In this document: positions 41,966 through 53,639 of the stretch, piece after piece
Position numbering within the stretch: the stretch's first letter is position 1
Layout: every line of letters begins with the position of its first letter
Source: Adiantum capillus-veneris
Lineage: Eukaryota; Streptophyta; Polypodiopsida; Polypodiales; Pteridaceae
Assembly (NCBI GenBank): GCA_014529385.2
Contig: CM043970.1
Span: 45,970,279-46,034,278 of the forward strand
Direction: 5' to 3'
Length of the DNA stretch: 64,000 nt
Made by a program: the position numbers and the translations under genes
The notes under the pieces: model-generated
Database searches by the model: none
Told to the model about the DNA's origin: nothing
Seen by the model: the letters and a program-made list of their open reading frames with translations, nothing else

Positions 41966-42735
41966 AGGACGTGTGTGTAGCTGTTTTAACTTATATAATA
42001 AGACATAAATGAACTTTTACATTCAAAAGACAGCTGGCTTTAGAGAAAAGGTAAAAACTAGTACAAAAACAACTCAGTCTTAGAATTATCTTTGTACATG
42101 GCATATGAGAATGAAGCCACATTCCAGTATACAATGTTATTGATCCAATAAAGAATTACTTCCCAAGTGGTAGGAGCAAGTGTACTATCTGACAGACAAT
42201 AGCTTTAAGCCAAAAAAAAATCCAAGAAAGGATAGAGTCCTCACCTGCATTCATCCAAACAAGACAACAGATTCGTTAGCCTTGGATGTGTATTACAGGT
42301 GTCAATGGACTATATCAATTATTATCCATGTCCAACTTACAACTTTTGTAACCTCAAAACCACTGTCCAAAGTGTTTCTATCTTTCAGTCTTTTTGTTTT
42401 TTGATGTTGAAAAAAGGTTAATTAGCTCATTTTTTGATATTAGCTGTATGTATAGTTTCTATATAGCCCAATTTTTTATAAGTCGTTAAATATATATTTA
42501 TCATACATATCATTTTGATCAAAAGGCCATTACCCCTTTTGATCCAAGTGTCCTATTTTAACCCATAGGTTAGTTTTTAGATTTTTGCTTTTATCATATT
42601 TTTAGGCCAAAAAATCCTAAGTATCATAAAGCATACAGTAAACTCATTTAACAACTTGAGATAAGTACCATTACTTTTGGTTTAAGTAAAAAACCAAAAC
42701 TTTGTAGGCTTTCATGGGTATATCCAATCCAACTT
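41966..42735. repeat. Interspersed repeat R, copy 3
   Basis: This is the closest relative of copy 2 over about 0.75 kb. Its start lies 2309 bases after that of copy 2, which itself lies 2308 bases after copy 1. Hairpin at 42517-42544, identical in stem and loop to copy 2. Confidence 0.9.
42517..42544. other. Conserved hairpin in repeat R, copy 3
   Basis: Arms GATCAAAAGG and CCTTTTGATC, loop CCATTACC. Confidence 0.8.
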
Positions 42736-43008
42736 CCCTCCTTCAGTATGTGTTGTGCTAAAGCAAGAAATCTACTAAAACACTCCTAGCTTTAGCACAA
42801 CACATACAGAAGGAGGGAAGTTGGATTGGACTGTAAGAAGGACATAATGTGGAGCCCAAGACTTTGTAGGCTTTCATGGGCATATCCAATCCAACTTCCC
42901 TCCTTTAGTATGTGTTGTGCTAAAGCGAGAAATCAACTAAAACACTCCTAGCTATACATGGATGGTGTTCCAAGGGACTGTAAGAAGGACATAATGTGGA
43001 GCCCAAGT
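42699..43008. repeat. Tandem duplication with an internal inverted repeat
   Basis: A unit running from ACTTTGTAGGCTTTCATGGG to GACATAATGTGGAGCCCAAG occurs twice (about 42699-42863 and 42862-43008). In the first copy TCCAATCCAACTTCCCTCCT (about 42722) pairs with its complement near 42810-42832, and the AGTATGTGTTGTGCTAAAG stretch pairs with CTTTAGCACAACACATAC. The result is a long hairpin. The second copy keeps only the left arm. Confidence 0.9.
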
Positions 43009-43009
43009 T

Positions 43010-44150
43010 TTTTATGTCTATTGTTTTTGTACTTATTTATTATGCCAAATATTCTCATAGGTGGGAGTTTTCATGATTTTGACAAGTTTTAAGGCTTCCT
43101 ATATACCTATAAATCCAAAGTGAACTAAGAAAACATATAATTAGTGGTAGTAATGAGCCTAGTTATATAAATGTTGATGATAGGTCAACTAAATGAAACA
43201 AATGCAGATTTCTTGTACCTAAATTTGTGTCTTCTCTTTGTCATTCACAATTTTCTCTTTCCCTTTTAGAAGACAATATAAGATATTGTGCAAGGTATTT
43301 TCTCTGACATCAACAAGATAACCTACCACTTTGAAAACGCTTTCCTCATTGTTGGGACCTTTATCATCAACGGCATAAAGAAATAAGAGGTTTCATAATT
43401 GTTTGATTGTGCCCGACGAAAACACCTACTCGAATTGACCAAGTATGACCCCTTCAGGCTTCTTGTGTTGCGCATGCTCCCAAAGGATTTGAACATTATG
43501 AGTTGATGTTTTTTTCTGTTTATGAGAGGTAGAAGCATACCTCTAGGGGGAACAATGACTCTCTGTAAAGGCACCATCGGTAAAGTCTTGTCAATACCTT
43601 GAGTTTGTTTTAAAAATTAATGAGCAGCTAATAAATGTCATCGAGGAGAACCACTTTCAAAAGCAAAAGGAGGTGGAAGCAGTTGTCTTCTAGAATTTGC
43701 TCCAGCTATTGACACACACATCCTAAGTGCTTGAAAGTGAGGACTGATGGGAGCAAGTTTACAATGTGAGGGAGTGAGTGACCTTGAACGACCTAAACCA
43801 ATTAGAGCACATGAAGATTGATTAGCGAGATTTAGATTGTTGACCTCTTCTTTGATTCTAAAAAACATGAGTATCACCAGAAGGAGAAGGCTTTACAAAG
43901 AAGAAGCTGCAAACATCGACAAAATAACCATAAATTCTTGTTATCAAGCCTGCCAAATCCAAAATATATACTTAAAAACAACAAGAAGGATATAAACTTT
44001 GCAAAAAAATCAAACAAAGAAGATTAAAAAATTCCTCATATTTCAAGGCTCTCTTAAGTAAAAAATTAAGAATTTATGTGTATTTAAACCAAAAAAATCA
44101 AAGTATATCTTTAGTTTTGGCACAATAGATCTGCAAACCGTTGAGTGTTA
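43010..44150. other. Stretch with coding-like minus-strand fragments, unassigned
   Basis: Minus-strand frames at 43877-43638 (LGRSRSLTPSHCKLAP) and 43577-43323 have a composition compatible with coding sequence, but show no domain I recognise and are out of frame with one another. They are possibly exon or transposon relics. No intact gene is supported. Confidence 0.25.
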
Positions 44151-44154
44151 CCAC

Positions 44155-44335
44155 ACAATAGGTGCTAGAATAGTACTCACACTATCTCTTTGCGGAGTGG
44201 CTAGAGCAACACTCAACGGTTCAATCTCCAAGCCAACCACATAATCTCACAAATTTCTTACAACAAGTACTTGTTTGACCAAGGAAGACCAAAGAGAGTA
44301 GTTTATACCATCCAACCTATACTCATTGACAAGTA
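44155..44335 (-). pseudogene. Copia gag N-terminal scrap
   Basis: On the minus strand the frame reads RLDGINYSLWSSLVKQVLVV, the conserved opening of copia-type Gag (normally LDGxNYxxW). After a stop at 44244-44246 it continues DYVVGLEIEPLSVALATP. It is too short for anything else to be recognised. Confidence 0.65.
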
Positions 44336-44952
44336 CATCAAGAATAGAAGATTCACACTTGTTTTCTTGCTGTGTCCTTATGCATATAACAATAAATCCG
44401 CACCATGTGTACAAAGATCTACACAACCAATGTATCAAACAACCAACGAAAACCTTCTCTGCACAAGATTGCCAAAACATAGCTCTCTTTGTATCTACAA
44501 TCCATCATGCATGTGTAATTCTAACCTCCACACCAATACATGTTTTCTGTAAGATACACAGGAAGTTCTCTTGTATGGTTGAAAACTATCTTCTGCTGCG
44601 ATGCTCAAAACAAAATTCTGAGGGCGTAAACAGCTCCGAAAGGGGGGTAAAAAAGCAGGACACTTGCTGGAGAATTTCTTGAAATGTTGAATATTTTTAT
44701 CCAAGTTCTGGACCCAAAAAATTGCCTTTAAATTTTGTGCGCGCGTGCGAAAATGCAAAAAATGATTTGCACACAACCATGCAAAGTACACACGTGAAGA
44801 TAAAGCAAACTCACATAGAGAACAAGGAGATGGAGAACATGAAGATGGAGAACATGAAGATGGAGATGAAGATGTAAAAGACATACCTAGATACGACCTC
44901 TAGAGAGAGCAAAACCTTCTCGTTGTGTTTTGGAATAAAGATTGCAACAAAG

Positions 44953-45023
44953 TTGTATTCTAGAATACACCTATGCTACAAACTTGTATTTTAGAATACA
45001 CTTGTGCTACAAACTTGTATTCC
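44953..45023. repeat. 31-bp short tandem repeat
   Basis: Units of TTGTATTYTAGAATACAC plus TATGCTACAAAC-like sequence: two full copies and a partial third. Confidence 0.85.
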
Positions 45024-45550
45024 AGCGTACAGATGAACCTGCGAAGTATTTGACTACCTATGCAAATTCCAAGGGTGTTAAGATTATCACCAACCTTCTT
45101 AAGCCTTGTATTGATGATGATGACTCCCCCTCACTGAAAAGACTCAACTCTCTTGCCACCCCTAATTCTTTCACTTCCTTCTTGACACCAAGCTCCTCTT
45201 CTAATTTTTCTAGAGGGAAATCTTGTAGCTTCAATAGAGGAAGAGGTGGGAACACCCCTATTAGGCACCTTCTTGACTTATGATCACTTATGATTGTGTA
45301 GGTTGTTGTTCGCCCTTGCGGATGATTGTCTCACCAAAAAGACATTTGGCAAAAAGTATATTTACAAACACTGTCTATTTGAAAATGTACTTCTGGACTG
45401 AGTACACCCTAAAACACTTTTTAGTGAATGTTTTGACTTATTATTTGGAAACCATGAAATGATTGATAATGTTCTTATTGGTTGAAAGTATCAACAACCC
45501 ATTAAAAATATGGTTTAGAGTAATGATTTCTTACGACACATCACCATACA

Positions 45551-47110
45551 AGAGTGTGACTGTGATAAATTTGTCCAATACTGCAAAGATTTTGATATGT
45601 ATGACTTACATGTATGTACTTGTAATATCTTGATTTAACATCTTTGCTTAGCTGTTTAACTGACCTTGTCAATACTCTCCGGCTGGAGAAGACAGTCCTA
45701 TCGGACGATTAAATAGGTTGAAAAGTGCTTCTTTCAAAAAATCGCAAGGATACCATTTCAATGGCTATCTACTAATAGCTCTTGGGTCACACCACAACTA
45801 GCTGATGATTTTCAAAAACTTTCTCATAACTCGTTTATTGTTGGGCTTGATAGAAGTTCCAATTGTCCCACTCTTATATGCAAAAACTTAGCTTGGAATG
45901 CAGCTCACTATAGGATTTCTGGCAAGGAATTCACTCCACTTAATATTTCCCCATATGATGCCACCTATATTTTTTCTAAACATCTAGAAAGCATAGGATA
46001 TTTTATTTAAATTTACTAAACTTCCTGTACTATTTCCTACCTATAAGATAAACAAACATAAATTTAGATGGATATCAAATTCTTCAAATAGTATTTTTAC
46101 TAAGATTACTAGAGATATTACCCTTTGCCTTGATCTAATTCTTTCAAAATTTGAAAATGTCTATGCCTCTAAACATAAATCTGCTCTAACTTTTTTCTTC
46201 CAATTCATTATAACCCATTCTGGATGGTAAAAAATGCCACTGAGGTGTCTCTTAACCTACCCAAACATATCTTTCATCTCTTCACAGCAGCTGATATTAC
46301 TCAGTGCTATGAGAATATACCTTTGGAAGGTGAATTAGGGCTAAAAGATGTTTTATATCAAATGATTAAGATGGCATTCAAGAATGCTAAGATTAATGGC
46401 TTCTTTTACATATCACTCTCCAAAAGACCTAGGTGGATCAAAAATTCACAATCTTCTCATCCACTTCATTTCGATGAGGTAAACTATTCAATAACATAGC
46501 TTGGGTACTGGATTATTGTACAATTCTCTTTGGAGGACAATGCTTTAATCAAAGCTAGGGCATTCCCATGGGATTCTCCTGCTCACCTATAATGTGTAAC
46601 CTACACTTAGCCTTCTTTGAATACAAATGGTTTCTTGAAACCATGAGAGACAAAAGTAATCATCATAAAACTCTCACTTTTTAATCACACCTATAGATAT
46701 ATGGATGACTTATTAAGCCTCAACAAATCGATCATTCTTGAATGAGATTAATCATGTATATCCTAACTGCTCAAAAACTGAACCAACCTTCAAGCATGGG
46801 TTTACTTCACCAACTGGCTGGTTTTCCACTTCTATCCAGTTCCTTAACTTTACAATTTGCCTACATAACCCGTGTGTAGGTAACTATGACCAAAGGTTCA
46901 CTTAGAAAAGAGACCTTTTAGATATTCCACCTATCGAATTTTTGAAAAAGAACAACCACCAACCACCTAAAGCTACTCTTAGTACTTGTATCAGCCTCCT
47001 ATACCTCATAGTATACTCATCTTCAAACTACTCCTTTGCCTGGGAGGGTAATGAGCTACTTATTAATAAATTTTTCCTTAACAATTTCAAAGAAAGGATA
47101 TAATTGACAG
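45551..47110 (+). pseudogene. Decayed reverse transcriptase, Penelope-like
   Basis: RT boxes are traceable over 1.5 kb across frameshifts and stops. Upstream there is a Cys-rich CDCDKFVQYC at about 45560, then FRWISNSSNSIFTKITRD at about 46060. Box A is FTAADITQCYENIPLEGEL (frame 46224-46499), box B GIPMGFSCSPIMCNLHLAFF (46559 on), and box C RYMDDLLSLNK (YMDD at 46698-46709). A C-terminal thumb-like part contains FTSPTGWFST and KRDLLDIPPIEFLKK. The box A form D-I-x-x-C-Y-x-x-I-P and box B form GIPMGxxCSP resemble Penelope-like RTs rather than gypsy, copia or L1 enzymes. No GIY-YIG endonuclease was seen. The assignment comes from motif memory only. Confidence 0.65.
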
Positions 47111-47180
47111 GAGATCCCTTTCTCAAAATGATTGGCTTGGTTTACAGTTCGACCATAATAATCTCATTTCTTTAATTAGG

Positions 47181-47209
47181 TAGTAGGCCCATTCACAATG
47201 GGCCTACTA
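47181..47209. other. Perfect 13-bp inverted repeat
   Basis: TAGTAGGCCCATT and AATGGGCCTACTA are separated by CAC. It lies directly after the RT remnant and could be part of an element end or a terminator-like hairpin. Confidence 0.7.
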
Positions 47210-47262
47210 TCGACCCATTGCGTATGGTGCCTGGGAAGGGCGGGTACACACAAACGCGTGCG

Positions 47263-47284
47263 CACACACACACACACACACACA
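47263..47284. repeat. (CA)n microsatellite
   Basis: About 11 CA units. Confidence 0.9.
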
Positions 47285-47289
47285 TGTAT

Positions 47290-49530
47290 ACTTATACAAC
47301 AGATTTTTTGGCTCCCGGTAAAGGGTACTCTACCTTGCTCTAATTAAGAAATGTTTTTTTGGGGGGAGATACCTCTCCCGGGTAGCCTTACATGGGTACC
47401 CACCCTTAGGCATTGTATGCATGATATGTTGCCTTCATGAATACCCTAAAAACCTCTCACCCTTGCTCTATTTTTCTTACTATGCACCGCAGACTACTGT
47501 GCATGCCTACTTGCAAATCTCTCTCCCTCTCAAGCACGAACATGACTTGACCCGTTCACGTCCTTGCTCTATTTGGCTAGCTTGATCAACACAGACCGCA
47601 GCCTATTGTGCAATCTCTCTCCTTATCAACCACCATTATGAGTGTAGGACTGGTCTTGAAGCCGCTTTAGAACCTGTAGCCATTAAAAAGGTAGATCGTG
47701 GGGCATCTACTGTCGTTGAGCAACTCAAGTAATCTATAAAGGTGAGGGCGCTTCAAGCCCCTCACTGAGTCTTTGGAGTTATTTCTCTGTGTGTGTTTTT
47801 TAAAGTAAGGAGAGAGAGATTTGATACTATGCCGCAATGGAGGTTGTTGAACTACCAACACAGGTCGATCATATTACTTAGAAAAAAAATTGGTACTGTC
47901 TGCTTTTCTACGCAGTTACTATTTTTTTGGCTTTTTTAAAAAAAGTTGGGAATGCATACTGTACATAAAACAAGGAAAGGTTGGATTTTTAAAGAAAAAC
48001 ACTCGATCAAAAATTACAACAGGGCATGAGGTGTAGTTTTGATTGCCACAAAAAAACCCAAAAATAGCCCAAAAAACTCAAAAAATGAGGATTTAAGCTC
48101 GCAAGTTTTTTTCAAAAAAATTATGTTAAAAAAATCTTAAAATTTCTACGTCATGCTTCATTTAACAATGAAGGATCTTGAAAACAATGGAGAATTGACG
48201 AATTTACAGCACATGTTTAACTCAAAAAAATTACATTCCCATAATCACATCAATTTTTGACCAATTAATAAAACATAAAATTTGTGATTTCACTATTGTG
48301 ATGAAAAATGCAAATAGAACACATGCTTATAATTTACAAACCCCAAATTTTGCATCTAATTTTTTTAAAAGTTAAGTAACAAGATCATCTCTATTTTTGC
48401 AACAGAACTTCATAAACAAAACTAAAAACTAAAATTATGAAGCAAGTTTCAAAGCATATTTCTAGGAAAAAAATGTGTGGCTAAGATAGCCATACCATGT
48501 GATCATCAGCCCATTGACGTTTATGGGAAAAATAGTTTTATGGTTTAGAAAAATCTCTAGCACTCTTACTATGTGATTGACCTCAAAAAATAGTTGTTTT
48601 GAGTATAATGCAGCAACGCATCACCTTTGGAGGCTTACCATAACCAAATGGTGAGGAACTTTGAAGGTTGCTCAGTTTTTTCATAAATAGCGGTCTCTTA
48701 ACTTCAAGCTCAAAAAAAGGTTTTGCAAAATGAACAAGTCTACTAGGAGAATCAAAAAAAAAAAACCCTGAAAGGACACTTTTATGTCCTCTTCGGTTAC
48801 TAACCTAGTGTTAAAATTGCTTGCAAGTATTTGTTGTGCTTGAAAGTGCTTATTGTGCTCAAAGTGCTTTAGAGCACTTCGAGCACTAACAAGTGTTTGA
48901 ATGTACATGAGAGTGCTTGAAGTGCTTGAAAGTACTTGAATTTATTTGAGAGTGTTGTATAGCACATACATTCAAGAGATATTATTAAAAGGCCATATTC
49001 TACATTTTTTGAGATGTATAGGGACCCTTTGTGTACCACTTTCTCAATAAAAAGACTCACTATGTACCAATTTCACTTGTTCAAATTAAAATACCCATTT
49101 GTATGTAATTTTGTGTAAGTTTACAACAGAAATTAATCCCTTCAATTAATCCCTTCTGTTGAACTCATGTGCAATATATTCTATATATTTTGAATGAACC
49201 TCTTGAGTTATTTACTTGTCATTGCCAAGTGGTGCATCATATACGCTATGACAGGTATGGTATGTTCCTCAGTTGAGACACGGTTTGATCTTAGTGAGAC
49301 AGTTACCAGATTGTGGGTGTGAGATGCTTCTTAGAGAGCAGTCTTTTTCAGATGCATTGGGGATCACTAGTGATTTCCAAGGGAGCCCGGAGTGGCTTAG
49401 TATACCCTTTGCATGTATCTGAGGTTCGAGACAATACAGTCTCAATTTTGTTGTTGGCATGTGGTTGAGCGAGAAACGAGATGTGTCTCCTTCACGAATG
49501 AACTCTAGTACGCTCAGGAGACAGAGCATG
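47290..49530. other. AT-rich non-coding stretch
   Basis: I see no supported gene. Around 48810-48950 the phrase AGTGCTTGAAAGT and variants recur several times as a loose short repeat. Confidence 0.35.
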
Positions 49531-49539
49531 TAGTTATGC

Positions 49540-50156
49540 AGGACATGTTAGTGGACTTTGCAGAGGCAGAGGTGGAGCGGGATTTCTCTAATGAGACACG
49601 TTAGGTGTTGTCAAATTCTGCTTAGATAAACGTAGAGCAGGTTTGGTCCTAGAGACACGGGCAAAGATGACGGACATGGAGTTCTTTGATATGCTCATGC
49701 TAGAGGTTGATGAGTTGATGCCACGACACATAGTTTCACCTATGGATGAGAGGGACATAGCCATCCCAGTTTTGACAATGACACATCCATACGTGATGAG
49801 TAGTCATGATGATGTAGCGTTGAGGAGTGTAGTACAACCAAATTTTCATAATTTTATCAGTGTCTGAGCATCTCATGTACGACCTACTAGTGTCAAGGCC
49901 CAACCTAGCAGCTACATTGGGATCATTTGCAGCAGGGATAGTCAATCCTACGATGACTGACACTAGCATGATGGATCATGGAGCTATACAAACCATAAAG
50001 AGATGTCTACGGGATTTGCATGCAGACTCTAGCGTGGATACGCACACTCACCTTTCACTAGAGCCGATACGGCTATATGTAGATCGAGTGATCGAGCTAA
50101 TGGGCGGCACCCACTTATCGGCACATTCGCCTTTAAGTAAGAGGTTATTGGGGTAA
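49540..50156 (+). pseudogene. Unidentified coding-like stretch
   Basis: Two overlapping plus-strand frames, 49643-49867 and 49860-50156, join by a one-base shift into a run of about 170 residues. Upstream, 49540-49640 gives MQDMLVDFAEAEVERDFSNE in another frame before stops. The composition is acidic and Met-rich, with ordered-looking segments such as MEFFDMLMLEVDELM and PNLAATLGSFAAGIVNP. No motif of Gag, RT, integrase, transposase or a known plant enzyme is visible. It could be an old gene, a poorly known element protein or an integrated viral relic; I cannot choose. There is no credible ATG-to-stop gene model. Confidence 0.4.
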
Positions 50157-50159
50157 AGG

Positions 50160-51587
50160 CAACATACATTTGCTCGAGGTCGGACATCCAGTGTTCGAAC
50201 GCCCATTGACCACACTTACCCTTATTCATTATACATATACATGAATAAGGGTTACTCTCACTTCTTCTCGTAAGAGGCTTGCTCCACCCACACACCATGT
50301 ATGCTCTCATCTTCCCTTCCTTGCACCACGCACGCATGCATCCGTGCACTTATCAATGATGATCCCTATATATACAAATATAGAGTCAAGAAGAATGATT
50401 TTTCTTGTTGTGGAAACAATGTTTACCACCACTCCATAGTTCCACCTTTTCAATGTTGAATTGATTTAAAAGGGACATACTGCACATGTGGAGAGTATGA
50501 GAATTCTCTGGGACTTGACACATGGCATCAAATTTTTCATTTGTGTCATATAGTCCATATGTTGGCCATTCTCTTAGAGTAGCCTTTATAAGCACTCTAA
50601 GGGCAATCCTAAAAGTATAGACTGGAGCGACCAACGAGCAAGGTACTTAGGAAGGTAAGATTTTTTCCTTATAAGATCCTCCAAAATGTAGGAAATTATT
50701 CTTCATGGATGTTTCATTGAGGGAAGCTAGTGTTAATGTGTCTCTTTCCACATGATATGACTACTTAGTTTAGATTGTGACCCTAGTGTCGTGGTCATGT
50801 TTCTAGCAGCAATGTTCCAAGAGGAATATTAGGCTTAATAATGGTTAGCCACTCAAGGTAGTGCAATAAAAATTATGCATACTCTCAGGGGGTGCACCTT
50901 TAAAAGAAACCATTCATATAACGTGCTTTCAAAGGGTATTAAAAAAAAACCCTTTACTTACATGCTTAAGGTAATAAAATGACCCCTTTTTCTTCAAAAA
51001 CATATGGGTTTTTCTCTAAAATCAATTAAAACCCCATTTTGTTAATATAATCATGTTAAAAGTTTAAATTTTGGCAACTAAAAAATCCATTCATTTGAAC
51101 TCACATAGTAACTTACATGTCTAAGAGGTGCACCCCCCAAGTGCATACTAGACTCAAGGAGTTTGTTTTCTTGATTTAGTTGCATACGATTCAATCAGTC
51201 TATGTTATACCAACCTACATGTCTGGTCGCTTAAGGGAAGTTTCCTTAACTTGTTTCTTCCAACTACCTATCAGAGATAGTGGACTTATGACCTATCCAT
51301 GATAATTTTTAGCACAAAATGCGGCATCATCTTCAATTCAAAAGTCCCCTTAAGTCTTTTGCATTCAAAAAATTGATTTGCATTAAGAAAAGGTCAATTT
51401 TCACAAGAAGGAACTACCAATAGGGCCTCACCTTCCTCATTTAAAATTTGAAGGTAAGCGTTTCATATTTCTTGAGGATTTGCTTACCAGTATGGGGTAA
51501 TTATTTTTTACTCAACAGATAGTAGTAGTAAGTTTTTTGCTAAGTTCGAGCACCTCTAAAGGGGGTGGGCCCCAATGTTAACCTGAG
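50160..51587. other. Non-coding stretch
   Basis: I see no supported gene. At 51558-51575 CTAAAGGGGGTGGG followed by TGTTAACC could be a polypurine tract and LTR start, but no partner LTR is visible. Confidence 0.3.
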
Positions 51588-51801
51588 ATCCCTTATGGAC
51601 AAAGAGAAAGGGGGAGTAATGTCAAGACAAGGGTTCTACCCTAAGGGAAAGTGGATGTTCAAGGGCTTTATACAAGACAAGCCCATATAAAGGGATCCCT
51701 TATGGACAAAGAGAAAGGGGAGTAATGTCGAGACAACAACGGTTCTACCCTAAGGGAAGGTGGATGTTCAAGGGCTTTATACAAGATAAGTCCATATAAA
51801 G
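51588..51801. repeat. Tandem duplication of about 107 bp
   Basis: GATCCCTTATGGACAAAGAG through CAAGCCCATATAAAGG (51588-51692) is repeated at about 51693-51801 with a few substitutions and small indels. Confidence 0.95.
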
Positions 51802-52085
51802 GGATATTGGGTCATGATTTTCCAAACTCTAGCCTACTGGCTTCAAAGACTCTATTGATGTTTTTGTAAATTATGGTGTGCAAGATAGAAGGATTCTTGC
51901 AACTTAATGATAGTGTGAAAGTTCTCTTATTTTTTCGAGTGAAATGTGATGATCTTTTTAGGTGAAAATGATGAATATTGTAATTTCTTTCATTGTATAT
52001 GCAAGTCCATCCCGGGTCTAGGGGGCACTTTGAGGTCTTGGCTATGGCATGGCTAGCTATTAGTCTCATAGGCACATGTGCACGT

Positions 52086-52112
52086 GCACACACACACACA
52101 CACACACACACA
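52086..52112. repeat. (CA)n microsatellite
   Basis: About 13 CA units, at the left edge of the LINE RT remnant. Confidence 0.92.
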
Positions 52113-52124
52113 GACAACTCATGC

Positions 52125-52440
52125 TTTGAAGTTTCTAAAAAATGTCCAAAACCCACTCAATCAATGTGGGACCCAATCCCATAGTCAGCATAGTTTCAAG
52201 CATAAAGGACCACTCAAGTCAATCTTATGCTTTCTCAAAGTCAATCTTCAAAAACTTGTCCTTTTGACTCAAGTCCTTAGCATGGTCCATGGCTTTGCAT
52301 GATTCTCCAATTTTGAGATGTTGCATGATGCAAGAGGCTATAGACTCGACAAGAATCTTATGATTTCTACCCATAATATTTTTAATACAAGCATGATCTT
52401 TAGAGGGCCCATTATGGTCATGCTCCAATAGTGCCAAGTT
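52125..52440 (-). pseudogene. LINE (L1-like) reverse transcriptase remnant
   Basis: The minus-strand frame 52437-52225 ends AMDHAKDLSQKDKFLKIDFE then KA, the first catalytic Asp region of L1-type RT (normally LDFEKAYD). After a stop in place of the Tyr codon, it continues LEWSFMLETMLTMGLGPTLI, which matches the usual L1 follow-on. The 5' side has a degraded HKILVESIASCIMQHL segment. The catalytic box with adjacent Asp is not present; the copy is cut at about 52125. Confidence 0.8.
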
Positions 52441-53070
52441 GTGGTAAAGATATATTGATTCTTCTTACCACTTCCTGTTTTCACGATCTCTGAGCATTTT
52501 GGACAGAATGGAGTGCAATTCTCCAAGTATTAAAAGTAGTAACTTTGTCTCTAAAAGTTTCTTTCCATATCATAGGAAGACTTTGCTTCACAATTGGGAG
52601 CTTGGATAAAGATATGTCCCTAAGGAACCCATAGTTCCTTTCTCTTGAGGCGTTGTCAATTAATCTTGACAATTAATGGAAAAATTATCGAAGGCAAGAA
52701 GCTCAGAGGTTCATCTTGGCACTTCTCCTGCTCACAGGATGAGCTTGTCTTTCTTTTTCATGGCTCACAACTTCAACTTGGACCTTGGTTAGTGACTTAG
52801 AGGTCGGACCTTGAACTTGGCTTTGATGACAATCACAAGTGTAAAGTTAGTGAGCACCTAGATTAGAGTTAGCTTACGGTGGAAATAATAAACTACCATT
52901 CATGGTTTGCAATCTAAATCATGGAGATTAAGAGAGAGTGAGAGATGCACCAAGAGATACAGCAAACTACAATCATTGCTAGATTGCTTCATGTGTGTTA
53001 CAAAAGAGTACACCAAGGCGTCTTAACATATGTGGAAGATAAGATGTAGGAAATTAGACTAACCATAGAG
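52441..53070 (-). pseudogene. LINE ORF2 linker region, decayed
   Basis: This lies between the endonuclease and RT pieces in the same orientation. A minus-strand frame at 52672-52481 and scattered lysine-rich readings fit the poorly conserved spacer of L1 ORF2, but no diagnostic motif is left. Confidence 0.45.
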
Positions 53071-53395
53071 CACTTACTATCTGACCTTAGTGTGTTCCTA
53101 AGATTGGTTGGATTTATCCCAGAATAGAGCCACCCCTCCTAAGCCACTACTATGCTTCAAGAAGACCGAGAGATGTCTCCTCGAGATGGTCTCTAGTTTA
53201 GCTTGCAACTTAACCCCGACCACTTTTACATCTTGGAGAGCAAAAACATCAAAATCATTTTCCCTCAACCATACATATATCCTTCTAGATTTTAGGGGGT
53301 CTATAAGTCCCTTGGAGTCATCTTTGGTAATTATTCCGTCACCTTTCCCTTTTCCCTTTCTCTAGACTTTGAGTCTACTCTTTTCATCATGTGAA
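53071..53395 (-). pseudogene. LINE endonuclease (AP-type) N-terminal remnant
   Basis: The minus strand from about 53395 reads LKSRRIYVWLRENDFDVFAL, then QDVK (normally LQE-x-K, with the catalytic Glu now Asp). It continues to LSVFLKHSSGLGGVALFWDK, the G-G-V-A-x-x-W pattern of L1 endonucleases. A stop follows. Together with the RT fragment to its left it is the remains of one L1-like ORF2. Confidence 0.8.
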
Positions 53396-53639
53396 TAAGC
53401 CATAAAGTATGAGCTAACTAATCATCCCATCAAATCCTAATTTCTCATTTCGCATATCCATCTATATGTATGTATGTCATGATCATGCTTTATGGTGATG
53501 GCCTTCTTCTAATTGTCATTTAAAGGAGCTAGATAGTGCCCAATCTTCTTATAATTGTCATTTGAAGGAGCTAGAATGTGCCCTACCTACACTTGAATGC
53601 GATAAGACCTTTCCTCAGTCACCATTTTCTTAGTGGGTA

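Noticed and set aside
49269-49529. 86-codon minus-strand ORF
   Set aside because: No domain; it overlaps a plus-strand region of equally uncertain coding status, so it is not listed separately.
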